The notes under the pieces were generated by a model. That model was not told the DNA's origin, did not search any database, and saw nothing but the letters and a program-made list of their open reading frames with translations. Shown here in pieces: positions 39,621-48,583 of a stretch of 64,000 nucleotides of DNA (positions within the stretch are counted from its first letter, which is position 1; each line of letters starts with the position of its first letter). This DNA is from Xenorhabdus griffiniae (GTDB taxonomy: Bacteria; Pseudomonadota; Gammaproteobacteria; Enterobacterales; Enterobacteriaceae), in contig NZ_CP147737.1 of NCBI RefSeq assembly GCF_037265215.1, positions 310,001 through 374,000 of the forward strand. The letters are read 5' to 3'. A program made the translations under genes and the position numbers.

Positions 39621-40685
39621 TGCCGCGTTGATATCGCGGTCATGTTCAACTCCGCATTCAGGACATTGCCAGATTCGCTTATTTAACGGCATTTCCGGCA
39701 TTTTGTGGCCACAACAGTGACAGGTTTTTGAACTGGCAAACCAGTGATCCAGTTTCACCAGATGCACCCCTTTCTCTGCGGCCTTATATTCCAGTTTTAT
39801 GATGAACCCAGACCATCCGGCATCACCGATAGCACGTGCCAGATGATGATTTTTCATCATATTTGCTGCTTTCAGTGTCTCCACAATTACCGCTTGGCTT
39901 TCGTCAACAATTGTGCGGGAGAGTTTATGCTGGAAATCAGCACGGGTATTGGCTACCCGTTCATGCACACCCGCAAGCTGTATACGGGCTTTGCGACGGT
40001 TCGCACTCCCCTTTTTCTTACGGGACAACGCTTTCTGTTTACGTCGCAAGTTGCGACTGGCATTGATGAGAGGGCGGGGATTCGGGGTTTTGTCACCATT
40101 CGATTTAATGGCGTAGTGCGAGAGTCCCATATCAATACCCGTAACATGTGATATCAATGTGGGTTTCGCCGGCGCTTTTGTCCCGTCATCGCAGAGTATT
40201 GACGCATAATATTTCCCCGTTGCGCTGCGGCTCAGCGTGATACTTTTCAATGAGCCCGTCATTTCACGATGTAAACGCGCTTCAATCGGTGAAACTTTCG
40301 GGATCTTGATCGCGCTATCAAGCACTTTAACCCCAACGCAATGATAGCTTGATTGTTTTCCATGCTTACTTTTAAATACCGGAAAACGCGCTTTCAGTTT
40401 CGGATTAAAAAAATGGGAAAAAGCCACATCAAGATTAATGACCGCCTGCTGCAATGCGATGGAATCATACGCTTTGAGCCAGGCATATTTACGGGATTTT
40501 TTCGCGACTGCCAACAGCGGTTTCAGATCCTTACGGGGGCTTAAACTGACACCGTGGCGCTGGTAAGCCTGTTTTTTGATGTGCAGAGCTTTGTTGTACG
40601 CAAAACGAACTGCGCCGAACTGGGCATTGAGAAACTCAGCCTGTTCCGGTGTCGGATAAATGCGTACTTTTGTGGCTCTTAACAT
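39513..40685 (-). CDS. tnpB: TnpB, RNA-guided nuclease of IS200/IS605-type element
   Basis: 390 residues, full length for TnpB, with N-terminal YPTPEQAEFLNAQFGAVRFAYNKAL. The RuvC Asp is in TGIDMGLSHYAI, the Glu in AVIVETLKAANM and the final Asp in HDRDINAAINI. A four-cysteine zinc finger (CHCCGH...CPECG) precedes the last. All catalytic residues are present, so the nuclease looks intact. In this family TnpB cuts DNA matching the element's guide and helps retain the transposon. It is divergent from tnpA. Confidence 0.92.
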   Translation of the reverse strand: MLRATKVRIYPTPEQAEFLNAQFGAVRFAYNKALHIKKQAYQRHGVSLSPRKDLKPLLAVAKKSRKYAWLKAYDSIALQQAVINLDVAFSHFFNPKLKARFPVFKSKHGKQSSYHCVGVKVLDSAIKIPKVSPIEARLHREMTGSLKSITLSRSATGKYYASILCDDGTKAPAKPTLISHVTGIDMGLSHYAIKSNGDKTPNPRPLINASRNLRRKQKALSRKKKGSANRRKARIQLAGVHERVANTRADFQHKLSRTIVDESQAVIVETLKAANMMKNHHLARAIGDAGWSGFIIKLEYKAAEKGVHLVKLDHWFASSKTCHCCGHKMPEMPLNKRIWQCPECGVEHDRDINAAINIERKGIRELCAAGLVVQSAHGGQRKSVIQTVAA

Positions 40686-40741
40686 GGTCAGCGCTCATTG
40701 ATATAATACTTTTATTTTAACAGGTTAATGGAGTATATCAA

Positions 40742-41167
40742 TTGAGTAATCACGATGATTTACTGGCAGGGTTCCTCCGTAAACGACATAGTGTCAGCAA
40801 ACTTGTTGTGCATCTGATTTTTACGACAAAATACCGCCGTAAACTGTTTGATGGACGAATGATAGAACAGTTGCGGCATGCTTTTGCTTCTGCTGCCGCA
40901 AAACTCGAATGTGAAATTATTGAGATGGACGGAGAACCAGACCATGTGCATCTGCGGGTTGCCTATCCGCCAAAACTTGCTGTCAGTGTGATGGTCAACA
41001 ATCTCAAATCCGTGTCGTCGCGCCTGCTGCGCCAGCAAAACACGCATTTACGGATGCAGAGTAAAACGGGGCTTTTATGGTCAAGATCATACTTTGTCTG
41101 TAGCTCCGGAGGAGCAACGATTGAAATGCTCAGAGCCTATGTTCAAAGCCAGACCACGTCTGATTGA
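40742..41167 (+). CDS. tnpA: TnpA, Y1 HUH transposase of IS200/IS605-type element
   Basis: A 141-residue single-strand transposase. HLIFTTKYRR is the N-terminal beta strand, HVH in GEPDHVHLRVAYPPK is the HUH metal site, and the nucleophilic Tyr is in LRAYVQSQ near the C-terminus. It probably starts at TTG 40742. All catalytic residues are intact, but the left terminal hairpin it must recognise is interrupted by another IS, so mobility may be impaired. Confidence 0.92.
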   Translation: MSNHDDLLAGFLRKRHSVSKLVVHLIFTTKYRRKLFDGRMIEQLRHAFASAAAKLECEIIEMDGEPDHVHLRVAYPPKLAVSVMVNNLKSVSSRLLRQQNTHLRMQSKTGLLWSRSYFVCSSGGATIEMLRAYVQSQTTSD

Positions 41168-41213
41168 TTTTTAAAGCCCTACGGGCTTTTCGCCTTATAT
41201 CCCCGCCCGCATT

Positions 41214-42789
41214 GAGGGTGTCGTAAAAGGGGGGAGGTCATTTTTGCAACGCGTTAAGTTGAGATCCTCTCCCATTTTTCAGTGCCTGTTATTTGAACCA
41301 ATAACAGGCTGAAAATCATCCATAATATCAGAGCCACTGCTCTTGATAAGTTATAGGCCATCGCATGCAGGGTAAATTCCAGCTTTACCGCTGATAATCC
41401 TCTACGCCGAAAGCGCTCCAGTCCCTGAATTCCCCGCAAAGCTGAAAATACCGGTTCTACTCTGCTTTTTCGTTGACTCAATATCCGTTTTGACTCAGGG
41501 TTAGCCATATGCAAACGCAGTTCATCCCGCTTTTCATCTTCCCGATAGCGTTTTATTTTTCTTCCACCTTTGGCCCGTGTACATTGGGTTTTTTGCCGGC
41601 ATTGAGTGCCATTGGCACTGCCATAGACCCGATAGCCTCGCGCTTTTTCTGACGCGGCCACGGTGCTTTTCAACGATAATGAATGATGGGCCGGGCAGAG
41701 ATAAGTGTCTTTCTCAGCCTCATAGATAAATAACGATTTGGGGTAGATTGTTCGGGGGCTCTGCCGGGTTGAATTTTCAGAGCAAAACAGCGGGATCTGA
41801 TATTTTTGTGCCTCAGCCATCACCGCGTCATGGAAATAACCGGCATCCAACAACAATTTGTCCGGATGATATCCCGATAAATTGAAATTCTGCACCAATA
41901 AATCCGCCATTACCCGTGTCTCACTGGATGGATCTACGGTTTGGGCGACGATAATACGTCCTGTGTTGACTAAAACAGACGGTTTATAGGCTGTTGAAAA
42001 TCCCTTTCCCCGCTTGAGTTTCTGGACGACAGCGTCTGGCTCTGTGGGATTAATACGTAACTGGCTACCATCTTTCCCCTTTTTTGCCCGGTTTTCTTGC
42101 CGGCGTCGTAATACTTCTGTGCCCTGTTCCAATTGCTGAAGACGTTTCTCTGTCTGCCCCGTGGCAGGCGCTGCACTGAGGGTCTTTTTTTCGCGGGAAA
42201 TGGCTGCCTGAGTCAAAAGATGATAATGAGAACACATGGCCTCAATCACTGTCCCGTCACCCGCCAGACACGAAATACCGGATTGACTGCGGCGCAAAAC
42301 AGATAAGGTCAGCTCTTTAAAAAACATCCCCGTCAGGACAGTTTGATGCTGATAAATGAAACGTCCAAGACTGGCATGATCAGGGGTAATTCCCTGACTG
42401 ACCCAAATACAGCCCAAATCTAAACGCGCCAAGCGTTCAAGTGCTCTGAGCGAACGCTGTCCTTTCATGATCCCATAAAGCAGGCTCCCCATCATGGCGC
42501 GGGGAGAATAAGGAGCCCTGCCTGTTGAAGCATAATGACGTTCGAAAGGTCCCCAGTCTTGTTCATCCAGGATCTCCGCGACAATAAGTGCACTGTGTTC
42601 TCCCATTTGCTTGAGATAATCCCCAAGGGAAAGAGAGCCATCCAATACAGGTAAATGCTGCGCTTTGACAAATTGACGTTGGGTGTGAACAGACGATTCC
42701 AGTTTTCGGGTGAATAAGGTCATAAAAGATCGGCGCCTAAAGGAAGAGCGCCGATCTTAATAGATAACATGAGCTTTTACGACACCCTC
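41214..42789. mobile_element. IS1182-type insertion sequence with 16-bp TIRs and 5-bp target duplication
   Basis: 1576 bp. The left end GAGGGTGTCGTAAAAG (41214-41229) and right end CTTTTACGACACCCTC (42774-42789) are perfect inverted repeats. GCATT flanks it directly on both sides (41209-41213 and 42790-42794), a 5-bp target duplication. Removing the element and one GCATT restores a hairpin CGCCC-GCATT-GGGCG, so the insertion is in the loop of the IS605-type terminal hairpin. Confidence 0.88.
41254..42723 (-). CDS. IS1182-type DDE transposase
   Basis: 489 residues. The N-terminal domain contains SPRAMMGSLLYGIMKGQRSLRALE, typical of DUF772-type transposases. The catalytic Asp residues lie in CLAGDGTVIEA and LLLDAGYFHD, and the Glu in RKSRVEPVFSALRG near the end. 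A CPAHH / CRQKTQC cysteine region precedes it. The frame is uninterrupted, so the element may be active. A GGCGC-rich inverted repeat lies just before the ATG. Confidence 0.9.
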   Translation of the reverse strand: MTLFTRKLESSVHTQRQFVKAQHLPVLDGSLSLGDYLKQMGEHSALIVAEILDEQDWGPFERHYASTGRAPYSPRAMMGSLLYGIMKGQRSLRALERLARLDLGCIWVSQGITPDHASLGRFIYQHQTVLTGMFFKELTLSVLRRSQSGISCLAGDGTVIEAMCSHYHLLTQAAISREKKTLSAAPATGQTEKRLQQLEQGTEVLRRRQENRAKKGKDGSQLRINPTEPDAVVQKLKRGKGFSTAYKPSVLVNTGRIIVAQTVDPSSETRVMADLLVQNFNLSGYHPDKLLLDAGYFHDAVMAEAQKYQIPLFCSENSTRQSPRTIYPKSLFIYEAEKDTYLCPAHHSLSLKSTVAASEKARGYRVYGSANGTQCRQKTQCTRAKGGRKIKRYREDEKRDELRLHMANPESKRILSQRKSRVEPVFSALRGIQGLERFRRRGLSAVKLEFTLHAMAYNLSRAVALILWMIFSLLLVQITGTEKWERIST

Positions 42790-42857
42790 GCATTGGGCGA
42801 GGGTTTACGGCGGATTTTGCTAAAATAGATTAAAAACACGATTTTCGACTTTCTCTT

Positions 42858-42937
42858 TTATACGCATTAAACTTCAAGTTGCAATTTACAACACGATATG
42901 AAATATCACACGTATCTTGAAGTTAGATTGGTATACT
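42858..42937. repeat. Palindromic intergenic repeat, copy 5 (core-deleted)
   Basis: Carries both outer arms (TATACGCATTAAACTTCAAG and CTTGAAGTTAGATTGGTATAC) but lacks the inner GC hairpin found in other copies. It lies just outside the IS605-type element. Confidence 0.8.
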
Positions 42938-43071
42938 ATATTGGTCGGTAATTCGGCTCTGTTTGTATTCCTGGTGTTTTCGGTAAAAATCAACATACTT
43001 TATCCATAAAATGACATACCAATACAGAATATTCTGATATAAAAAATATCAGAAACTTGTTAGGAATAAGT

Positions 43072-43180
43072 ATATATGCCAATTTCTTTTCAATATGTGT
43101 TTTATATCTCCCCCGCGAAGCGGGGAGATATAAACAATCGCATTGATTTTTAAGCTGCAATTTGAAGTTGGATTGGAATA
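43072..43180. repeat. Palindromic intergenic repeat, copy 6
   Basis: The central GATATCTCCCC-type hairpin (TATATCTCCCCCGC / GCGGGGAGATATA) and outer GAAGTTGGATTGGAATAT arm match copy 1. It is directly followed by copy 7 in opposite orientation. Confidence 0.82.
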
Positions 43181-43287
43181 TATGCATTAAACTTCAAGTT
43201 GCAGTTTACAACATGATATGAAACCTGATTTCTCCCCCGCTTTGCGGGGAGAAATTATACGCATCTTGAAGTTAGATTGGTATATTG
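43178..43287. repeat. Palindromic intergenic repeat, copy 7
   Basis: Begins ATATGCATTAAACTTCAAG and ends CTTGAAGTTAGATTGGTATA, with the hairpin TTTCTCCCCCGC/GCGGGGAGAAA. It abuts copy 6. With copies 5 and 6 it fills much of the 1.2-kb gap between the IS and the LysR gene, in which I see no gene. Confidence 0.85.
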
Positions 43288-43393
43288 TTATTAGCAACAT
43301 ACTATAAACCTGTCATTGCCTTATTGTTATTTTTAATATTACCTCTCCTTATTAAATAGGTTTTCATAATACTGAGAGTATCAGATGTTGGAG

Positions 43394-43456
43394 TTCCTTA
43401 CCCCGAGCGGAGCGCGGGGTAAGGAATATTCATATCATTTTGAAACGCTATTTAAC
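43394..43456. repeat. Second palindromic repeat family, full copy
   Basis: TTCCTTACCCCG and CGGGGTAAGGAA flank a short GC loop, followed by CATTTTGAAACGCTATTT. A partial copy lies at 10385-10452. It is distinct from the longer repeat family. Confidence 0.7.
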
Positions 43457-44028
43457 ACGTAATAAGAGTAAATGGTGAAATGACGACAAAAATAACGTAT
43501 GACTGGGTTATGAATAATGTAATAGCTGTGAACTATCTGCTGTTTGTTACATTATACGAGTAAGTCAGATATATATGCTTTTCTTTCGTTTTCCAATTGA
43601 ATTATTCACACAATAGTTTCACAATATGATATTTTAACTTTCAATATCGCTGGTATTTGATTTAATCGATTATCAATAAAAGAAAAATTTTCAGTTGTGG
43701 ATCTGTTTGTATGCTTTATCTCGGATCATAAATATTAATGATGCTGTAGTTTAAGAGAATGAAATAGAGTGATAAATAATATGGATAACATGGAATATAT
43801 TCATATTGGCAGGATAAAATAAGTTATCCATGAAATAATTTAACGGTGAAATTAAAACATAATTATAATAAATATTTTGCGAATTGTACCCTTATTAACT
43901 AACATTTTATTAGTTAACATTTTGACCATTTGACCTGATAAAACCTTTGGCAAAACACTAAGTTAAAATGCTATCACCATGAATCTGTAATGTTTTGTAG
44001 TTATTCAACAATCATTGGGCTAAAGAAC

Positions 44029-44922
44029 ATGGATATACGCAATCTTGAAGCTTTTATCGTTTTGGCTGAAACGCTTAATTATCATAAGGCTTCTGAGAGG
44101 CTTTATCTTTCTCAGCCGGCCTTGACGAAGAAAATCCACGGGTTGGAAGATATTCTTGGTGCGTCACTATTTACAAGGGGACCAAATGGAACAAGGTTGA
44201 CAGATTTTGGACAGAAGACGTTGGAAAATACCCGGAAATTTTTATCTCATTATGAACAGTTCAAAAGTCAGGTTCATTTCGATTCAAAAGAGGAGATGGT
44301 CAGGCACTTATACGTTGGTTCTTGTTTTCCTATCCACAATTATTCGCAAATAGAGAATCAGATCGTGGAAAAAAAAGGGAATGTCGTGCTGTCATTGGTG
44401 ACTGGACTGTCAGTTGAGCAACAGATAAATTTATTGAATGCAGGGATGTTACATGTTGCAGTGATGCCGCTATCATCTATTATTGCTCAATTAGAGGCAA
44501 AAAGGGTGTTTACGGAAAGATTGATCTATATCTTTAAAAAAGGCAGTCATCTGATATCTAGATGCAGAACAGCTTTAAGTCAGTTTGGGAACGGAGTTAC
44601 TTCGACAAATTCACCAGAAAAGAAAGAGATGACTGAGTTAGCAGATTGTCTCAATGTTTTTCCTGTTTATACTGGTGACAATATGCATTTGCTATTAAAA
44701 ACAAATGATATCATGTTGATAGTAGAGATGATTACAAAAAATAATGCCTATACCTGTGTACCTAAACGGATTATTCGCTCTATTCCTGAGTATTATATGA
44801 ATTTTTTAGAAATCGTTGAAACGGATAAAAAAATTGATCTTGGTGTGGTATGGGCAAAATCCATAGATGAACCTTTGATTGAAGATGCTGAAAACTTTTC
44901 TGCTTTAGTTGCTAATATATAA
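44029..44922 (+). CDS. LysR-family transcriptional regulator
   Basis: 297 residues from ATG 44029 (MDIRNLEAFIVLAETLNYHKASERLYLSQPALTKKI...), a clear LysR winged helix. The effector domain is divergent and I cannot assign a ligand. It stands alone between repeats, with no divergent partner within 1 kb. It belongs to the DNA that replaces yheT. AT-rich composition suggests acquisition. The upstream frame from 43990 is not LysR-like. Confidence 0.82.
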   Translation: MDIRNLEAFIVLAETLNYHKASERLYLSQPALTKKIHGLEDILGASLFTRGPNGTRLTDFGQKTLENTRKFLSHYEQFKSQVHFDSKEEMVRHLYVGSCFPIHNYSQIENQIVEKKGNVVLSLVTGLSVEQQINLLNAGMLHVAVMPLSSIIAQLEAKRVFTERLIYIFKKGSHLISRCRTALSQFGNGVTSTNSPEKKEMTELADCLNVFPVYTGDNMHLLLKTNDIMLIVEMITKNNAYTCVPKRIIRSIPEYYMNFLEIVETDKKIDLGVVWAKSIDEPLIEDAENFSALVANI

Positions 44923-45195
44923 CTCATTGATTATGACTTGTTTTATACGAAATATCATTTTGTTTTTTATTATAATCAAGCTTGAGGTGTAATTTGTAAA
45001 AGTTTTTTCAGTAAGGAGCGAAAAATGAGCTTCTGAAACATTTTTCAATTATAAATAATCGCCTGCATAATTGATGAGTTATTATTTTTTTACGGTGAGT
45101 ATTCTGGTTGTTTGCAAACAGTTCTCTATTTTTTTCTTTGTAAACAGGGAATAATCGGGCATTGAATGACAATACCCGATTATATACTTACAGGT

Positions 45196-45303
45196 TTATA
45201 CCAATCTAACTTCCAAGATGCGTGTGATTTCTCCCCGCAAAGCGGGGAGGCATCAAGTTTCATATCGTGTTGTAAATTGCAACTTGAAGTTTAATGCATA
45301 TAT
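45196..45303. repeat. Palindromic intergenic repeat, copy 8
   Basis: Runs from TATACCAATCTAACTTC to AACTTGAAGTTTAATGCATATA, with the hairpin CTCCCCGC/GCGGGGAG. It ends about 10 bp before the yheS stop codon, so the yheS transcript would run straight into it. Confidence 0.85.
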
Positions 45304-45313
45304 ATCTGAAAAA

Positions 45314-47269
45314 TTAGCTGACTCCTTGACTCGCATTAAATTCTGCTGTCATGTGTTCGAGCTGTTCCTGAATGTCTAACCATTCCATTTCAGTATCTTC
45401 CAGTTTGGATTTTGTTTGCGTTTGCTGATGCAGGCATTCAGTCAGTTCAGTTTTACGATCATGGTCGTAAAGTGTGTTGTCTGACAGCTTCTCTTCTAAT
45501 TCCGTCAATGCCATTCCCAGTTTTTCCATCTGTTTTTCAAGGGTGGCAAGCTGTTTGCGCAATGGCTGCGTTTGGTTACGGAATTCAGCTTCACGCCGTT
45601 TTTGATCTTTACGCTCTTGGGCACTGTAATTTTGAGTGCCATTCGTTGAAGATTCGATTTCTGATTTTTCTTTTTCCTGACTATCCCGCATTTGCTGGCG
45701 TTGCAGTTCAGTGAGCCATTGCTGATAATCTTCTAAATCTCCTTTAAAAAGTTCTACTTTTCCATCATGCACCAGATAAAGCTCGTCTGTTGTAGAACGC
45801 AGTAAATGTCTGTCGTGCGATACGACGACCAATGCACCTTCGAAATCAATCAGTGCTTCAGTCAATGCCTGTCTCATGTCGAGATCAAGGTGGTTGGTCG
45901 GTTCGTCAAGCAAAAGGAGGTTTGGGCGTTGCCAGACAATCAGAGCCAGTACCAAACGCGCCTTTTCACCACCGGAAAAACGTCCGCTTGGATCGGTCAC
46001 TTGATCGCCTTTGAAGCCAAATCCTCCCAGATAATCCCGAAGCTGTTGTTCCGTTTCTTGGGGAGCGATTCGGGCTAAATGTTGTAATGGAGATTCATCT
46101 GCCCGTAGGTATTCCAGTTGGTGCTGTGCGAAATAACCCAGTTTAATGCCTTTTGATAAGGCAATGTCTCCGTGCTGAGGTGCCAGCTCTCCTGCCAGCA
46201 ATTTGATCAGTGTGGATTTACCCGCACCATTGCGACCTAGCAGGCCGATCCGTGAACCTGGCACCAAATTTAATTTGATCGAGTTCAATACCGTTTTCTC
46301 ACCGTAGCCAGCACTGACTTTATCCATGTTTAAGAGAGGATTTGGCAGGTTGTCCGGCTGGCGGAAGCTGAAATGGAAAGAGTTATCGACATGCGCGGGC
46401 GCGATAAGCTCCATACGTTCCAGCATTTTGATGCGGCTTTGTGCCTGTTTCGCTTTAGAGGCTTTGGCGCGGAAGCGGTCAATATAGCTTTGTAAATGGG
46501 CCACTTTTTCCTGTTGGCTTTGGTATAGCGCCTGTTGCTGGGCAAGTTTGGCCGCGCGTTGCCGTTCGAAGGAAGAGTAGTTACCGGTATATTCGTATAG
46601 ATCCTGCTGCTCAATGTGCAGAATTTTATCGATGATTGGATCGAGAAAATCGCGATCGTGGGAAATTAGGATCAAGGTGCCGGTATAACTCTTCAACCAT
46701 TTTTCCAGCCAGATAACTGCGTCCAGATCAAGGTGGTTGGTCGGTTCGTCGAGTAATAGCAAATCAGAGCGGCAGATTAACGCTTGTGCCAGGTTGAGGC
46801 GCATACGCCAACCACCAGAGAATGAACGTACCGGCTGTTCTAGCTGAATCTGGGAAAAACCTAATCCGTGCAACAAACTAGCGGCGCGGGCGCGGATTGT
46901 CCATGCCTGAATAGTATCAAGTAAACCATGAAGATGAGCGATAGCATGGCCGTCATTTTGTTCGTTGGCGATTTTGAGTTTTTGCTCCAATTGCCGGAAT
47001 TCACGGTCACCATCGATGACATATTCCAATGCTGATGTTTCCAGGGCTGGCGTTTCCTGATTAACCCAAGCCAGTGCCCAGTTGTTAGGGAAGGTAACGG
47101 AGCCATTTTCAGCTTGAAGTTCATCTTTCAGTAATGCAAGCAGGGTAGATTTACCACAGCCATTTTTACCAACTAATCCGACTTTTTGTCCAGGATTGAT
47201 GGTTGCGTTGGCGTTATCCAGCAGGACGCGAATGCCACGACGGATTTGCAGTGAAGAGAAAACAATCAT
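45314..47269 (-). CDS. yheS: ABC-F family ATPase YheS
   Basis: 651 residues with two ATPase cassettes and no membrane segments. Walker A sequences are GLVGKNGCGKSTLL and [14 protein letters not shown]; signatures are SFSGGWRMRL and RFSGGEKARL; both have LLLDEPTNHLDLD. A charged linker and a coiled-coil C-terminus (residues about 540-640) are typical of ABC-F. These proteins act on the ribosome E site; YheS helps translate difficult sequences. Here it faces yheV across a repeat-filled gap; kefG and kefB are absent. Confidence 0.95.
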   Translation of the reverse strand: MIVFSSLQIRRGIRVLLDNANATINPGQKVGLVGKNGCGKSTLLALLKDELQAENGSVTFPNNWALAWVNQETPALETSALEYVIDGDREFRQLEQKLKIANEQNDGHAIAHLHGLLDTIQAWTIRARAASLLHGLGFSQIQLEQPVRSFSGGWRMRLNLAQALICRSDLLLLDEPTNHLDLDAVIWLEKWLKSYTGTLILISHDRDFLDPIIDKILHIEQQDLYEYTGNYSSFERQRAAKLAQQQALYQSQQEKVAHLQSYIDRFRAKASKAKQAQSRIKMLERMELIAPAHVDNSFHFSFRQPDNLPNPLLNMDKVSAGYGEKTVLNSIKLNLVPGSRIGLLGRNGAGKSTLIKLLAGELAPQHGDIALSKGIKLGYFAQHQLEYLRADESPLQHLARIAPQETEQQLRDYLGGFGFKGDQVTDPSGRFSGGEKARLVLALIVWQRPNLLLLDEPTNHLDLDMRQALTEALIDFEGALVVVSHDRHLLRSTTDELYLVHDGKVELFKGDLEDYQQWLTELQRQQMRDSQEKEKSEIESSTNGTQNYSAQERKDQKRREAEFRNQTQPLRKQLATLEKQMEKLGMALTELEEKLSDNTLYDHDRKTELTECLHQQTQTKSKLEDTEMEWLDIQEQLEHMTAEFNASQGVS

Positions 47270-47304
47270 AGATGCCGTCTATATATAATGTGTTAAGTTA
47301 ATTA

Positions 47305-47410
47305 ATATACCCATCTCACTTCAAGATGCACATTGTTTCTCCCCCGCTTCGCGGGGAGAAACAATGAGTTATGTTGTCTTATAATGAGCAACTTGAAAGG
47401 TAACGCGTAT
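47305..47410. repeat. Palindromic intergenic repeat, copy 9
   Basis: Contains CATTGTTTCTCCCCCGC / GCGGGGAGAAACAATG and the arm ATGAGCAACTTGAAAGGTAACGCG, the inverse of copy 3 (32931-33035). It lies in the region between divergent yheS and yheV. Confidence 0.87.
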
Positions 47411-47423
47411 AGTTAGATTTATA

Positions 47424-47545
47424 TATCCTTCATCTTTCAAGTTGCTGCTTTGTTGACTGCGTTCCCCATACCAATCGTATATTGTGCATAGTGGCCGTTG
47501 ATGCGTATAGTGATCGAGGTGCCGCAATTTGAAAGCTATTGGGTA
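47424..47545. repeat. Degenerate palindromic repeat, copy 10
   Basis: Arms CATCTTTCAAGTTGC and GCAATTTGAAAGCTATTGGGTATAT are recognisable, but the inner part differs from other copies and contains CATACCAATCG. It is likely an older relative of the same family. Confidence 0.5.
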
Positions 47546-47620
47546 TATGTATGCAATTTTAAGTGTCTGGTGTGCATGGTAGCGGAAAATAGAGGTTCTG
47601 ACACGTCTTAGGGGGGAATT

Positions 47621-47824
47621 ATGTCAATCAGTCGTAAGCGTTTTATTGCAGGAGCGGTTTGTCCGAAATGCCAATCACAGGATACGCTGGCAATGTGGCA
47701 GGAGAATAAGGTTGATGTTGTTGAATGTGTCCATTGTGGTCATATACAGCGGCAGACGGATGAAGCTGTCACCTCGCATGTCAGAGAGCAGGAACAGGTC
47801 ATTGGCATCTTTACACCACAGTAA
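47621..47824 (+). CDS. yheV: YheV family zinc-ribbon protein
   Basis: 67 residues starting MSISRKRFIAGAVCPKCQSQD. Two CxxC pairs (CPKC and CVHC) form a predicted zinc ribbon, and the C-terminus EQEQVIGIFTPQ matches E. coli YheV. The function is unknown. It is preceded by GGGGGGAATT and lies 144 bp before slyD, as in E. coli. Confidence 0.93.
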   Translation: MSISRKRFIAGAVCPKCQSQDTLAMWQENKVDVVECVHCGHIQRQTDEAVTSHVREQEQVIGIFTPQ

Positions 47825-47968
47825 CTCAATACATATACAATGAATTGTGGATAAATTTTGCTATTTCCTAGGTACAGTAACGTAGAATTCCGTTACAATT
47901 GGCAGCATTTTTTTAAGCAGTAAAAATTTTCCCTCACGGGTTTTCCCCTCGGGTATGTAGGAGTAGTC

Positions 47969-48505
47969 ATGAAAGTAGCAAAAGACTTGGTGGTCAGCCT
48001 GGCTTATCAAGTAAGAACAGAAGACGGTGTTTTAGTTGATGAGTCCTCGGTGAGTGCACCGTTAGACTATCTGCATGGCCGTGGTTCTCTGATCAGCGGA
48101 TTAGAGAAAGCACTGGAAGGCCGTGAAGTGGGTGAGCGTTTTGATGTGAGCGTAGAAGCAGCAGATGCATACGGTCAGTATGATGACAATCTGGTTCAGC
48201 GTGCACCAAAAGATGTGTTTGTTGGCGTTGATGACCTTCAAGTTGGTATGCGTTTTCTGGCTGACACGGATCAAGGGCCTATTCCAGTAGAAATCACTGC
48301 GATAGAAGGTGATGAAGTGGTTGTTGATGCGAACCACATGCTGGCTGGTCAAAACCTGAAATTCAATGTTGAAATTGTCGCGATCCGCGAAGCAACCGAA
48401 GAAGAATTGGCTCATGGTCATGTACACGGTCAGGGTGGCTGTGGTGATCACCACCATGATCACGATCACGGTGAGCATGGATGCTGCGGCGGTAGCTGCC
48501 ATTAA
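47969..48505 (+). CDS. slyD: FKBP-type peptidyl-prolyl isomerase and metallochaperone
   Basis: 178 residues. FKBP halves (DLVVSLAYQVRTEDG, PLDYLHGRGSLISGLEKALEG) are separated by an insert-in-flap chaperone domain. The C-terminal tail (GHVHGQGGCGDHHHDHDHGEHGCCGGSCH region, 48418-48502) is a His/Cys metal-binding stretch that stores Ni for hydrogenase maturation. The tail is shorter than in E. coli (196 residues). It is convergent with slyX. Confidence 0.96.
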   Translation: MKVAKDLVVSLAYQVRTEDGVLVDESSVSAPLDYLHGRGSLISGLEKALEGREVGERFDVSVEAADAYGQYDDNLVQRAPKDVFVGVDDLQVGMRFLADTDQGPIPVEITAIEGDEVVVDANHMLAGQNLKFNVEIVAIREATEEELAHGHVHGQGGCGDHHHDHDHGEHGCCGGSCH

Positions 48506-48514
48506 GATTTAAGT

Positions 48515-48552
48515 AAAAAAGGGAAGCGAGTTTTAAGCTTCCCTTTTTTATT
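48515..48552 (+). terminator. slyD terminator
   Basis: AAAGGGAAGC pairs with GCTTCCCTTT, followed by a T-rich tail and preceded by an A tract, so it can act in both directions between slyD and slyX. Confidence 0.85.
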
Positions 48553-48583
48553 TTGCTTTTAGCCTTCCTTGGCAAAGCGCTTT

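Larger units (their letters stand above)
39473..42824. mobile_element. IS200/IS605-type element (tnpA/tnpB), interrupted by an IS1182-type element
   Basis: Divergent tnpB (minus) and tnpA (plus) genes define the element. The tnpB-side end is GTGACTGCTCCCC plus a CCCGCC/GGGCGA-type hairpin at 39473-39505. The tnpA-side end originally read CCGCCC-GCATT-GGGCGAGGG...GATTTTGCTAAA but is now split by the IS1182-type insertion at 41214-42789. Without that insertion the element is about 1.77 kb. The outer limit near 42820 is uncertain by a few bases (the shared string ends TTTAGC on the minus strand). Confidence 0.85.

Noticed and set aside
42858-43456. Clustered repeats considered as a CRISPR array
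   Set aside because: Units are about 105-bp palindromes in differing orientations, without uniform spacers or adjacent cas genes.
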